Shown: positions 1-7,247 of the stretch, piece by piece | How the letters are laid out: every line of letters begins with the position of its first letter | Numbering within the stretch: the first letter of the stretch is position 1 | Origin: Haliscomenobacter sp. | Lineage (GTDB): Bacteria; Bacteroidota; Bacteroidia; Chitinophagales; Saprospiraceae | DNA: 17,337 nt | Direction of reading: 5' to 3' | Assembly: GCF_016718685.1 (NCBI RefSeq) | Contig: NZ_JADKCX010000081.1 | Span: 1-17,337 of the forward strand | Made by a program: the position numbers and the translations under genes | Notes under the pieces: model-generated | The model's database searches: none | What the model was told of the DNA's origin: nothing | What the model saw: only the letters and a program-made list of their open reading frames with translations

Positions 1-116
1 CTCGTCCCCCTCCTCCGCTTTCTATCCACAATCCTCTCCACATTCGGCGACGCAAATGAAAAATTCCCGACAATTGTCGTTTATTTACGCTTTGTTCGAC
101 CCAAACAGCACTCACG

Positions 117-2318
117 ATGAAGTTTTTGGTTTCCCTGATTGCCTTGAGCCTTACTTGCAGCACTGTAGTTTATTCCCAAAGCCATGATACCATTATAGTC
201 AAACAAACAAGTATCGCCATTAAGATCGATGGGGTGATTGACGAGGCATGGGAAAATGCAGATCACGTCAAAGATTTTTGGCAATACTTTCCCATGGATA
301 CTTCCCGGGCCTGGAACCCGACCGAGGTGAGGATGTTGTACGATGACAATTTCATTTATTACCTCGCCATTGCCAAAACGCGGATTCCAGATGTGATGGG
401 CAGTTATGTGACCCCCTCATTACGCCGGGACTTTCGCGGGGAGGCCAACGATGCGGTGACTTTGACCCTCGATCCTTTTCAGGACGAAACCAATGCGTTT
501 CAATTTGGGGTCAATCCATTTGGGGTTCAACGAGAAGGACTCTTGACCAATGGAGGCAATGTATCTGCTGACCTGGATCAAGCCTGGGACAACCTCTGGT
601 TTGCTGACGCGAAACAATACAAAGGGTATTGGGTGGCAGAAATGGCCATCCCTTTCAAAACCATTCGGTACAAGGAGGGTAGCACCAATTGGTATGCTAA
701 ATTTTACCGCATCAGCAGCGATGGCCCGGAGCGTTCTTCCTGGGGACGAGTACCCCGCCAATACCCCATCATCAATTTGGCTTATCACGGCGTGATCACT
801 TTTGAAAAACCACTGCGCAAACCCGGCGCAAACATTGCCCTGATCCCATACGCCTTGTCCAATTACAGCGAAGACCGCCGCAATGGGTACAGCAACAAAC
901 GTGGTCCAACATCGGGGGTGATGCCAAGATCGCCATTGGTTCGGCGCTTAATTTGGATTTGACGGTCAATCCCGATTTTTCACAAGTAGAAGTGGATCAA
1001 CAAATCACCAACCTTGATCGTTTCGAAATATTTTTCCCGGAAAGGCGGCAATTCTTTTTGGAAAATGCCGATCTCTTTGGTGGTTTTGGCGACGAAACCC
1101 TGCGGCCGTTTTTCTCCCGACGGATTGGCGTAGCGCGTGATGCTTCTACGGGACAAAACGTACAAAATCCCATTTACACAGGAGCGCGATTGAGTGGCAG
1201 GCTAGACAACAATTGGCGGGTAGGGCTACTGAGTATGCAAACTGCACGGGACCTCGACATCGGCCAAGCTTCGATCAACTATACGGTGGGCGTGGCACAA
1301 CGAAAACTTTTTGCCCGCTCCAATCTCGGCCTTATTGCCGTCAACAAACAGGTTTTTCCAGACGCCAAGTTGGAGAACCCCGCTTACAACCACAACCGCG
1401 TTTTGGGGCTGGAGTACAACCTGGCTTCCAGCGACAACAAGTGGAATGGAAAATTTTTTCACCACCGTTCTTTTACCCCGGATCTGTCGGGAAAAAATGG
1501 CGTGACCTCGGCCAATGTTTTTTACAATAACCTCAAATACGACTTTAAGTTGACCTTACAAGATGTGGGGGCCAATTATAACCCAGAGGTAGGCTTTGCC
1601 CGGCGGCGCGATTTTCAACGTGCAGCAGGAATCCTGCACTGGAAATTTTACCCCAAGGCTGGCCCCTTGCAAGGACATGGCCCCGGGTTTGAGTTCGAGG
1701 TTTTGGGCAATCAGCAATACGGCCTTACCGATTGGGGGCTGAATGCGCTGTATTCTTTTCGGTTTCGCAGTTCTACTTTGTTGGATTTCAGGCTACGACG
1801 CGATTTTGTCTACCTCTTTGCTGCTTTTGACCCCACCAATTCGGGGGCTACCCCTTTGCCCCAAGGCAGTAGTTACACCAATAACCTGTTTCGCTTCAAT
1901 CTTCTGTCCGATGCGCGCAAATTGGTTTATGTTGAACTCAGCGGCCGGTTTGGGCAATATTTCAATGGCTCGCGGCAGCAATTTGGAGGGCGTGATCAAC
2001 TACCGCATGAACACCTTTGGCATTCTGGGCCTCAATTTTAGTTACAACCGGGTACAATTGGCAGAGCCTTATGCCGATGCGAATTTTATTTTGATTGGCC
2101 CCAAAATTGACCTCTCTTTTTCTCGCAGCTTGTTTTGGACGACCTTCATTCAATACAACAACCAGATCAATAACGTCAACATCAACTCGCGGTTGCAATG
2201 GCGATTTAGGCCAGTGTCGGATATCTTTCTGGTGTATACGGACAACTATTATTCAGATACTTATGTCAATAAAAACCGGGCTTTGGTGTTGAAATGTACG
2301 TATTGGTTGAATTTGTAA
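117..2318 (+). pseudogene. DUF5916 outer-membrane protein with CBM9-like domain, frameshifted
   Basis: The restored product is about 733 residues. Residues 1-21 (MKFLVSLIALSLTCSTVVYSQ) form a Sec signal peptide. A CBM9-like, carbohydrate-binding-type domain follows (IDGVIDEAWENA near residue 38, then WVAEMAIPFKTIRY). The rest is the DUF5916 region, recognisable by DLTVNPDFSQVEVDQ and the FFPERRQFFLENADLF block, and is predicted to be an outer-membrane beta-barrel; the last residues (TYWLNL) end in an aromatic-rich strand. Three frames must be joined: 117 to about 900, about 902 to 1973, then to 2318. A base is missing near 900, where an Arg-Trp-Ser reading would need CGN TGG TCC, and an extra base sits near 1973. 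The two cancel, so the last segment is back in the first frame. The start is chosen by the signal peptide. The molecular role of the family is unknown; nutrient uptake or glycan binding is a guess. I think the breaks are sequencing errors rather than real decay. Confidence 0.85.
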
Positions 2319-2320
2319 AA

Positions 2321-2353
2321 GTTGAGAAGGTTGAGGAGTTGAGAAGGTTGAGG
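2321..2353. repeat. Tandem 17-bp repeat, two copies
   Basis: GTTGAGAAGGTTGAGGA occurs at 2321-2337 and again, lacking its last base, at 2338-2353. Each unit itself contains two GTTGAG words. It begins directly after the stop codon of the DUF5916 gene and precedes the DinB promoter. It is purine-rich and forms no obvious hairpin, so I do not call it a terminator. Confidence 0.85.
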
Positions 2354-2395
2354 CTACCGCGAGCGACATGCAGATGCTGAAAATTTTTGCATAAA

Positions 2396-2428
2396 TTGAA
2401 CAATCGTTCAAGATGATTTGTACTTTTG
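2396..2428 (+). promoter_or_regulatory. Promoter of the DinB-like gene with operator-like inverted repeat
   Basis: TACTTTTG at 2421-2428 matches the Bacteroidota -7 element TAnnTTTG exactly. A TTG at 2396-2398 is a candidate -33 element, with 22 bp between them. The same TTG starts a perfect inverted repeat, TTGAAC-AATC-GTTCAA (2396-2411). A dyad lying over the -33 region is where a repressor dimer would be expected to bind; that role is inference. The start codon is at 2446, giving a short leader. Confidence 0.5.
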
Positions 2429-2445
2429 TGTAAAACCTAAGATCG

Positions 2446-2961
2446 ATGAACAACCTAATCGAAGCAAGCCAGGCATTGGAAGCGAGTTTTGCCGCAGTAG
2501 CTGCCCTCTTTGAGCGTGTTGATGAGGCAAAAATCAACTACAAACCCACCGAAAAATGGTCGTTTGGAGAAGAGATGGTACACCTAACCATGTCGACCAA
2601 TGGCACCGGAATGTTACTCTCCAGCCCGGATGAACGCTTGCTGCCGAGTGATCACCCTTCTCGTACCTATGATGAAATTGTAGCCGAATACCTGGAAAAA
2701 TTGGCGCTGAATCCTAACATTGGCCGGGCTATTGCCGACAAGGAACCGAAACACTACACCCTGGAAGAGTTAAAAGCCAATTTTTCGGCGGCGGCTCTAG
2801 GGGCACTACAATCGCTTACCCGTTGGGATGAATCCAAATCCGACCAATGGATGGTGTGGAAACACCCACTGTTGGGTAAAATGACTGCACGGGAGATGAT
2901 GTATTTTACGGCTTACCATACCAGGCATCACCTGGCTACCTTAACGGCAAAGGCAAGTTGA
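2446..2961 (+). CDS. DinB-family (DinB_2-like) putative metal-binding protein
   Basis: A 171-residue cytosolic protein with no signal peptide, the normal size for the DinB/YfiT four-helix-bundle superfamily. The metal-binding histidine triad is visible: His46 in EEMVHLT, and His158 and His162 in AYHTRHH near the C-terminus (an H-x3-H pair). KWSFGEEMVHL and WKHPLLGKMTAREM are typical of the family. Members include thiol-dependent transferases, but most Bacteroidota copies have no known substrate, so none is assigned. The gene has its own promoter with a dyad immediately upstream. It ends only nine bases from the stop of the convergent DUF1684 gene, leaving no room for a separate terminator. 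A second DinB-superfamily gene, the broken DUF1569 gene, lies about 2.5 kb downstream. Confidence 0.82.
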   Translation: MNNLIEASQALEASFAAVAALFERVDEAKINYKPTEKWSFGEEMVHLTMSTNGTGMLLSSPDERLLPSDHPSRTYDEIVAEYLEKLALNPNIGRAIADKEPKHYTLEELKANFSAAALGALQSLTRWDESKSDQWMVWKHPLLGKMTAREMMYFTAYHTRHHLATLTAKAS

Positions 2962-2970
2962 TTTTGATCG

Positions 2971-3588
2971 CTATTCTTTTTTGGGAAAACCCTTTTCTCC
3001 TGCCAGAATAGAGACTTGCAGATGGTTCTCATCCGGCGGAATGGGACAGCTGTAACCATCGCTGTACGCGCAGTAAGGATTGTACGCTTTGTTGAAATCA
3101 AGTACCAATGTATTGTCGACGACGTCTTTGATGCGAAGGTCGAGGTAACGGCCTCCGCCGTAGGTGCTCTCGCCGTTACTCATGTCCTTGAAAGGTACAA
3201 AAAGGTAGTCGCGGTATTGGGGGAGGGTGTTGCTTACACTGCGGTAGACGCTCAATTGGTAATTTACCCCGGCTAGACTAAATTTGGCGATGCCGTACTG
3301 CACATAGGGCTTCGTGACCCCGCTGTACGTGGGCATTTCAAATGGTTCAGCATCAGGAGTAGGACTAAACTGACAACGCAGCACATATTGCTCATCCGGG
3401 GCAAAAAACTGCACGTTTTTAAGTGCTTTTTTGCCCAAAGGCGAAGCCGGATTTTTTTTGAAATCACTCAAATACGCCTTGCGGTGTTGCTGAATTTTTT
3501 TGACAAACAAAGGATCTGATTGTCCTTGCAAACAGCACAAACACAACACCACCAAAGACATGATCAATAACATTATTTTTTTCATCAC
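2971..3588 (-). CDS. DUF1684 family exported protein
   Basis: 205 residues. The N-terminus (MMKKIMLLIMSLVVLCLCC, then LQGQS) is a signal peptide. There is no clean lipobox despite the cysteine cluster, so Sec cleavage near LQGQ is likelier than lipidation. The DUF1684 signature is intact: GGGRYLDL at 144-151, DFNKAYNPYCAYSDGYSCP at 164-182, then PPDEN and LAGEKGF at the C-terminus. The family occurs in many Bacteroidota and Actinobacteria and has no established biochemical function. The conserved NPYCAY...CPIPP block with two cysteines is its hallmark. The gene runs in the same direction as the propeller gene upstream. The 43-bp gap between them is largely a 7-bp tandem repeat, so co-transcription is possible. 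Confidence 0.88.
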   Translation of the reverse strand: MMKKIMLLIMSLVVLCLCCLQGQSDPLFVKKIQQHRKAYLSDFKKNPASPLGKKALKNVQFFAPDEQYVLRCQFSPTPDAEPFEMPTYSGVTKPYVQYGIAKFSLAGVNYQLSVYRSVSNTLPQYRDYLFVPFKDMSNGESTYGGGRYLDLRIKDVVDNTLVLDFNKAYNPYCAYSDGYSCPIPPDENHLQVSILAGEKGFPKKE

Positions 3589-3597
3589 TTTAAACTT

Positions 3598-3632
3598 AAA
3601 ACCTAAAACCTAAAACCTAAAACCTAAAACCT
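3598..3632. repeat. Tandem 7-bp repeat AAAACCT, five perfect units
   Basis: Five exact copies of AAAACCT run from 3598 to 3632, with one decayed unit (TAAACTT) at 3591-3597. The array fills the gap between two minus-strand genes, overlapping the last base of the upstream gene's stop codon and ending nine bases before the downstream start. Read on the minus strand the unit gives TAGGTTTT, seven of eight positions of the TAnnTTTG -7 promoter element. Slippage would change promoter or leader spacing for the DUF1684 gene, but not a reading frame. Confidence 0.9.
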
Positions 3633-4537
3633 TAGTTCTGGCCCACAAACACCACCTTACCGTTGTCTGGACTGATTTCAATCCGGGTAATTTTCTGGAT
3701 GTTGTAATTCGAAAAATCGGCCATTTTTCGCCAACTGCGGTCTACCCCCGGGCGAAAACGGTAGAGAACCGAACCATTGCCCATAATCAGCGAGCCATCA
3801 CTCATGACTGCAAAATCTTCGCTGCCATTTAAGGTGTTGACCACATCACTGACCTGATAGCGACCCACCGTGCGTTGATCCCATTTCATGATTTTCCAGG
3901 GCTGGGAAAAGCTGGTACTTTTTTGGACAAAATAAGCGCCCGTGCCCAATATCTGCCGAATACAGCGACCCGGATTTACGGCGATGACTTCTTTGCGTGG
4001 GTTGCCAAGTTCAACTTTGACCAACTGGTTGGGTTTAGCCACCAGGAACATCAACAGTTCGCGCGTACTGAGCCATAGGTAATACCCAACATTGTCGATA
4101 TCGGTAAAAACGGGTTTCCCTTTGTTGGAGCGGTTGATCGGAAATTGCCATAAGCGTTGCAAGGTATCCCCCGGAGGGAATTCCATACGCACTGCCGAGA
4201 AATTTTGGCCGTCACCGATTGGCCGGGGTGAATATTCTCCATCGGGCGTATCGGTCACACGGGTACGGGTGCCCGTACTCAAGTTGAGGCTGTAAATTTC
4301 GGGCTGGCTTTCCTGTGGGGATTGTGTCGAAATGTACAATTCGTTGTTGTTGAAGAAAAAAGGATGGTTGTTGTACCCTTTTGGGTTAAACGCCGAAAGG
4401 AACTTTGGGGCAGAAAACTGAAACAGCGTATCGCCCACCTTTTTTACATTGAACAGATACAAATTGGAGGCCGGGGGCTGGGCATATAAGCTAAGCTGGG
4501 CACAAATCGCAAGAAGCAGTAACAAGCGTGTTTTCAT
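3632..4537 (-). CDS. Secreted TolB-like / WD40-like beta-propeller protein
   Basis: 301 residues. Residues 1-20 (MKTRLLLLLAICAQLSLYAQ) are a signal peptide, cleaved after YAQ. The remainder reads as repeated four-strand propeller blades with TolB-type words: NNELYISTQSP, EIYSLNLSTGTRTRVTDTP, GEYSPRPIGDGQ, and ISPDNGKVVFVGQN at the end. No catalytic residues are apparent. Such proteins usually act as periplasmic or surface binding scaffolds; no partner can be named. The gene is divergent from the DoxX-like gene across 121 bp. On its own strand, about 35 bp upstream of the start, AACTTTTG matches seven of eight positions of the -7 consensus. The family call is reasonably sure, the function is not. 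Confidence 0.72.
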   Translation of the reverse strand: MKTRLLLLLAICAQLSLYAQPPASNLYLFNVKKVGDTLFQFSAPKFLSAFNPKGYNNHPFFFNNNELYISTQSPQESQPEIYSLNLSTGTRTRVTDTPDGEYSPRPIGDGQNFSAVRMEFPPGDTLQRLWQFPINRSNKGKPVFTDIDNVGYYLWLSTRELLMFLVAKPNQLVKVELGNPRKEVIAVNPGRCIRQILGTGAYFVQKSTSFSQPWKIMKWDQRTVGRYQVSDVVNTLNGSEDFAVMSDGSLIMGNGSVLYRFRPGVDRSWRKMADFSNYNIQKITRIEISPDNGKVVFVGQN

Positions 4538-4658
4538 AGTAGTATCTTAAGGTTAAACGAAGATAGACAAAAGTTTAAACCTGGAATTTACGCCCTTCAT
4601 CTAGTTTTTTCTTCAGGCAGGTGTAGTAATTTTATTTTGAGTTAAATTCCTAACCTTT

Positions 4659-5390
4659 ATGAAAACCAAAGACTTTTACGCGCTGCTCATTCGTCTTTTT
4701 TTGGGCTATATTTTTGCTTCGGCGGGTTTGTGCAAGTTGACCGGCGGCAATTTCGGGCAATTGATCGGTCCGCCCTGGTTGATTGAAGAACTGGCAAAAT
4801 ACCAACTCAAGTTTTTTGCAGAATTTATTGCTTTTTCACAGGTACTGGTAGGCCTTTTGGTGATGTCTCAGCGGTATTCGGTGCTGGGATTGATCATGTT
4901 GATGCCGATTAATGTGAGCATTTTGATTGTCACCATTTCTCAAAACTGGAAAGGTACACCCTACGTAGATGCTGTTTTGGTGGCGTTGAATGTTTTGGCC
5001 CTTTTGTACGAATGGAAAACCCTCAAGTTTTTGCTGCTTCCAGATACAACCCAGATTAATCTCCCTGCAAAAGTCAACGCGTTGTTTCCGAATCAATGGT
5101 GGGGTACTTTGGGGATTGGTTTTGGGGCTTTGGGGGGATTTTTGGCCCCCTGGTCACACCTTGCTACGCTGGTATTTGGAACCTTGGCATTCATAAGCGT
5201 GTACATCAATGTATTCACTTATCGCAATTATTTTTTGCTGGAAAAAATCATCCTGGCACTATCGGGAATAGCCATTCTCACGGTCACCTTTGCAATGTAT
5301 TTGGGCAAATTCATGTGGTTCGGCTTGGTGGGCTCGGTTGCTTCGATATTCATTTTACTTTTGTTGCGCACCTTTTTACACAATAAATAG
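4659..5390 (+). CDS. DoxX-like integral membrane protein
   Basis: 243 residues and very hydrophobic, with seven to eight predicted transmembrane helices (approximately 8-25, 52-70, 74-93, 103-118, 146-163, 166-186, 192-212 and 216-236). The N-terminus (LLIRLFLGYIFASAGLCKLTGG) carries the DoxX/MauE-type first-helix pattern: an Arg near the start of the helix, then a small-residue stretch and a Lys-Leu. The family is linked to quinone-dependent redox chemistry and to uncharacterised membrane complexes, but no substrate can be assigned. The protein is longer than the minimal four-helix DoxX, so it may be a fusion or duplicated form. The next gene downstream is the damaged DUF1569 gene; no terminator is visible between them. 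Confidence 0.65.
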   Translation: MKTKDFYALLIRLFLGYIFASAGLCKLTGGNFGQLIGPPWLIEELAKYQLKFFAEFIAFSQVLVGLLVMSQRYSVLGLIMLMPINVSILIVTISQNWKGTPYVDAVLVALNVLALLYEWKTLKFLLLPDTTQINLPAKVNALFPNQWWGTLGIGFGALGGFLAPWSHLATLVFGTLAFISVYINVFTYRNYFLLEKIILALSGIAILTVTFAMYLGKFMWFGLVGSVASIFILLLLRTFLHNK

Positions 5391-5426
5391 TTTATTGTTT
5401 TATTTTCGACTTTGACAAAAACTTTT

Positions 5427-5711
5427 ATGACCTGCAGGGAGGGGGCGGGCAAGGGGGGGAGGGGGGAGGGGGGGGGCCGGGAAAGGAAAGAGGGGGGGGG
5501 GGGGGTGGGGGGGGCAGGGCACTTTGATAAAACCGCACTCGGATTTTCCGCACAAAAGAAATGGTTGATCACTTATGTACAACGCTGGATTTCCGAAGGT
5601 TCAGCAGCCATTACTACCGATGAGCATCCATTTTTTGGCAAAATGTCGGCAGAAGAATGGGATATCATGTTGAAGCACCTCGACCACCATTTGAGGCAGT
5701 TTGGAGCTTGA
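5427..5711 (+). pseudogene. DUF1569 (DinB superfamily) protein, N-terminal part lost or corrupted
   Basis: Only the C-terminal half is credible: from about 5521 the frame reads an ordinary helix (SAQKKWLITYVQRWISEG), then HPFFGKMSAEEWDIM and the family-defining KHLDHHLRQFG. These are characteristic of DUF1569, whose members are usually about 150 residues. Here the frame from the ATG at 5427 gives 94 residues, of which roughly the first 30 come from the G-rich block and contain almost only Gly, Arg, Glu and Lys. The His-rich metal-site motif at the C-terminus is present; the N-terminal His expected in the family is missing with the replaced segment. That the G-rich block stays in frame with the real C-terminus is probably chance. 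Confidence 0.75.
5437..5520. other. G-rich low-complexity block, probable sequencing/assembly artefact
   Basis: Of 84 bases, 64 are G, 13 A, six C and one T, including runs of 14 G (5492-5505) and eight G (5507-5514). Flanking sequence has ordinary composition on both sides. The block sits where the N-terminal and central coding sequence of a DUF1569 gene is expected, and the family-like reading starts straight after it. The left edge abuts an 8-bp palindrome, CCTGCAGG (5431-5438). Poly-G of this kind is a known artefact of two-colour sequencing chemistry; a genuine polypurine tract cannot be excluded from the sequence alone. Confidence 0.7.
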
Positions 5712-5772
5712 TAATCGCACTAAAATCAGTATTTTTGTTATTCATTGAAATAAACAGCATCGAAAGATGTTG

Positions 5773-5780
5773 TACTCTTG
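5773..5780 (+). promoter_or_regulatory. Candidate -7 promoter element of the thioredoxin-like gene
   Basis: TACTCTTG matches TAnnTTTG at seven of eight positions. Its surroundings (TTGTACTCTTGTGTA) are nearly identical to the DinB-gene promoter (TTGTACTTTTGTGTA at 2418-2432). No well-spaced -33 element is evident. The start codon lies 31 bases downstream, preceded by an AAAGAGG stretch (5800-5806) that could serve as a weak ribosome binding site. Confidence 0.45.
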
Positions 5781-5811
5781 TGTATAAATATTTAACTCAA
5801 AAAGAGGATCT

Positions 5812-7146
5812 ATGAATCGTTTTGCATTTTTCGTTTTGTTGCTGGGGATGGGCGTAGGACTCGTGGCCCAGGAAAATGCGGCTGGAATCGCCTTTCAGCA
5901 GGGCGACTTCCAAGCGATGCTCGACAAAGCCAAAGCCGAGAACAAACTCATTTTTATGGACGTATACACCACCTGGTGTGGGCCATGCAAAATGTTGGAT
6001 AAAAACACTTTTTCAGATGCCCAGGTGGGCAATAAATTCAACGCTGGTTTTGTCAACTACAAACTCGATGCTGAAAAAGGTGAAGGCATCAGCCTGGCTC
6101 GGAAGTACGGCGTACGGGCTTATCCCAATATGTTGTTCATCAATGGACAAGGCGAACTGGTGCACCGGGTGGTGGGGTATCGCCCTGCGGAGGAGTTGCT
6201 CAAAGAGGGAGAAGCTGCTACACAGATTGCTGCAACGATGAAGCCCTTGTCCTGGTTTGATGAAAACTATGCCGCTAAGAAAACCGACAAAGGTTTTATG
6301 CAAGCTTACGTGACGCAGCTCAAAATGGCAAATAAAGACAATGCTAAGGTATTGGGCGAGTATTTTGCTTTGCTCACGCCTGCTGAAAAAGTCGGTGAAG
6401 ACGCCGTAAAACTCGCTGCTGACAACCTCACCCAACTGGAAGGCCCGGCTTATGAGTTGCTGGCTGGAATCATGAAGGAAGCTGCTAAACATCCTCGGGC
6501 GGTATTGCAGATGGCTTATTCAAGCCTGATGCAAGTCAAATCATCGACTTTCCAAAAAGCGCTGATGGCCAAAGACCGCAAATTGCTGGACAAACTCATT
6601 CAGGTGAGCAAAGATACCGATGGTCCTGCTGCCGCCGCACAGATCGAACAGTACGAAATGGAGTTTGCCAAAGCCAATGGTGACATGAGTTTGGTGCGCA
6701 AAACGACCGAACAGAAGGCTGAAACCTTTATGAAATTCACCAAAGAAGAATTGGCCAAAATGGATCGGGAACAATACGCGCTCTTTAAAAAACAGGCCCA
6801 ACTGGAAGGTGTAGATTCTACCGATAGCCAGTACAAAATGATGCAGGACATGATGCAGAGTGCCGCTACAAAAGGTACGGCAATGGAACTGAATAACCTG
6901 GCCTGGAGCTATGTAGAAAGTATGACCGATAAAGCAGATTGGACCAAAGCCCTGGCCTGGTCGGCGCGCTCACTAGAGTTTGATCGCAATGCTTATTACC
7001 TGGATACTTACGCCAATCTGCTCTATAAGTTGGGCAGAAAAGCAGAAGCCATCAAAATTGCTACCGAAGCGCTGGGAAAAGCAGATCCAGAACAGAAGGA
7101 AGGCATTATGGAGAATTTGGACAAGATGAAAAAAGGGACGTTTTAG
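5812..7146 (+). CDS. Exported thioredoxin-fold protein with C-terminal helical/TPR region
   Basis: 444 residues. Residues 1-20 (MNRFAFFVLLLGMGVGLVAQ) form a signal peptide. A thioredoxin domain spans about residues 30-140, with the redox motif Trp55-Cys-Gly-Pro-Cys59-Lys60 and the cis-proline in RAYPNML (Pro105). The remaining 300 residues are helical; residues about 370-430 (ALAWSARSLEFD through LYKLGRKAEAIKIATEAL) read like a TPR repeat. It resembles the DUF255/thioredoxin_7 type (FMDVYTTWCGPCKMLDKNTF), common as periplasmic oxidoreductases in Bacteroidota. The likely role is thiol-disulfide exchange in the envelope; the client is unknown, and the TPR-like part could bind a partner. It is a single-gene unit, with a promoter-like element at 5773 and a strong terminator after the stop. 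Confidence 0.88.
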   Translation: MNRFAFFVLLLGMGVGLVAQENAAGIAFQQGDFQAMLDKAKAENKLIFMDVYTTWCGPCKMLDKNTFSDAQVGNKFNAGFVNYKLDAEKGEGISLARKYGVRAYPNMLFINGQGELVHRVVGYRPAEELLKEGEAATQIAATMKPLSWFDENYAAKKTDKGFMQAYVTQLKMANKDNAKVLGEYFALLTPAEKVGEDAVKLAADNLTQLEGPAYELLAGIMKEAAKHPRAVLQMAYSSLMQVKSSTFQKALMAKDRKLLDKLIQVSKDTDGPAAAAQIEQYEMEFAKANGDMSLVRKTTEQKAETFMKFTKEELAKMDREQYALFKKQAQLEGVDSTDSQYKMMQDMMQSAATKGTAMELNNLAWSYVESMTDKADWTKALAWSARSLEFDRNAYYLDTYANLLYKLGRKAEAIKIATEALGKADPEQKEGIMENLDKMKKGTF

Positions 7147-7178
7147 GTCTTGACTTTTTTTACACAAAGTGCACAAAG

Positions 7179-7230
7179 AAAAGCACAAAGGCCACAAGGG
7201 AATAAGCTTCCTTGTGGCCTTTGTGCTTTT
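7179..7230. terminator. Bidirectional intrinsic terminator, 21-bp stem
   Basis: 7179-7199 and 7210-7230 are perfect inverted repeats (core GCACAAAGGCCACAAGG) around the loop GAATAAGCTT. A-rich sequence on the left and T-rich on the right let it stop transcription both ways. It lies between the convergent thioredoxin-like and permease genes. Extra copies of the word CACAAAG lie just left, at about 7163-7177. Confidence 0.9.
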
Positions 7231-7247
7231 TTGTATTGTTAAATGAG

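Noticed and set aside
1..120. Open plus-strand frame from the window edge, ending in TGA that overlaps the DUF5916 start (ATGA).
   Set aside because: Only 39 codons with no recognisable protein pattern; an open stretch this short is expected by chance fairly often. The upstream gene, if any, lies outside the window.
3598..3632. Telomere-like or CRISPR-like array.
   Set aside because: Units are only 7 bp, with no spacers, and the array is confined to one intergenic gap.
4573..4580. Palindrome GTTTAAAC in the divergent promoter region of the propeller and DoxX-like genes.
   Set aside because: An 8-bp AT-rich palindrome is expected by chance and has no second site or promoter alignment on the DoxX side.
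5437..5520. Functional G-quadruplex or phase-variable poly-G tract.
   Set aside because: The block replaces expected coding sequence and other homopolymer errors are common in this window, so artefact is the better explanation without independent sequencing.
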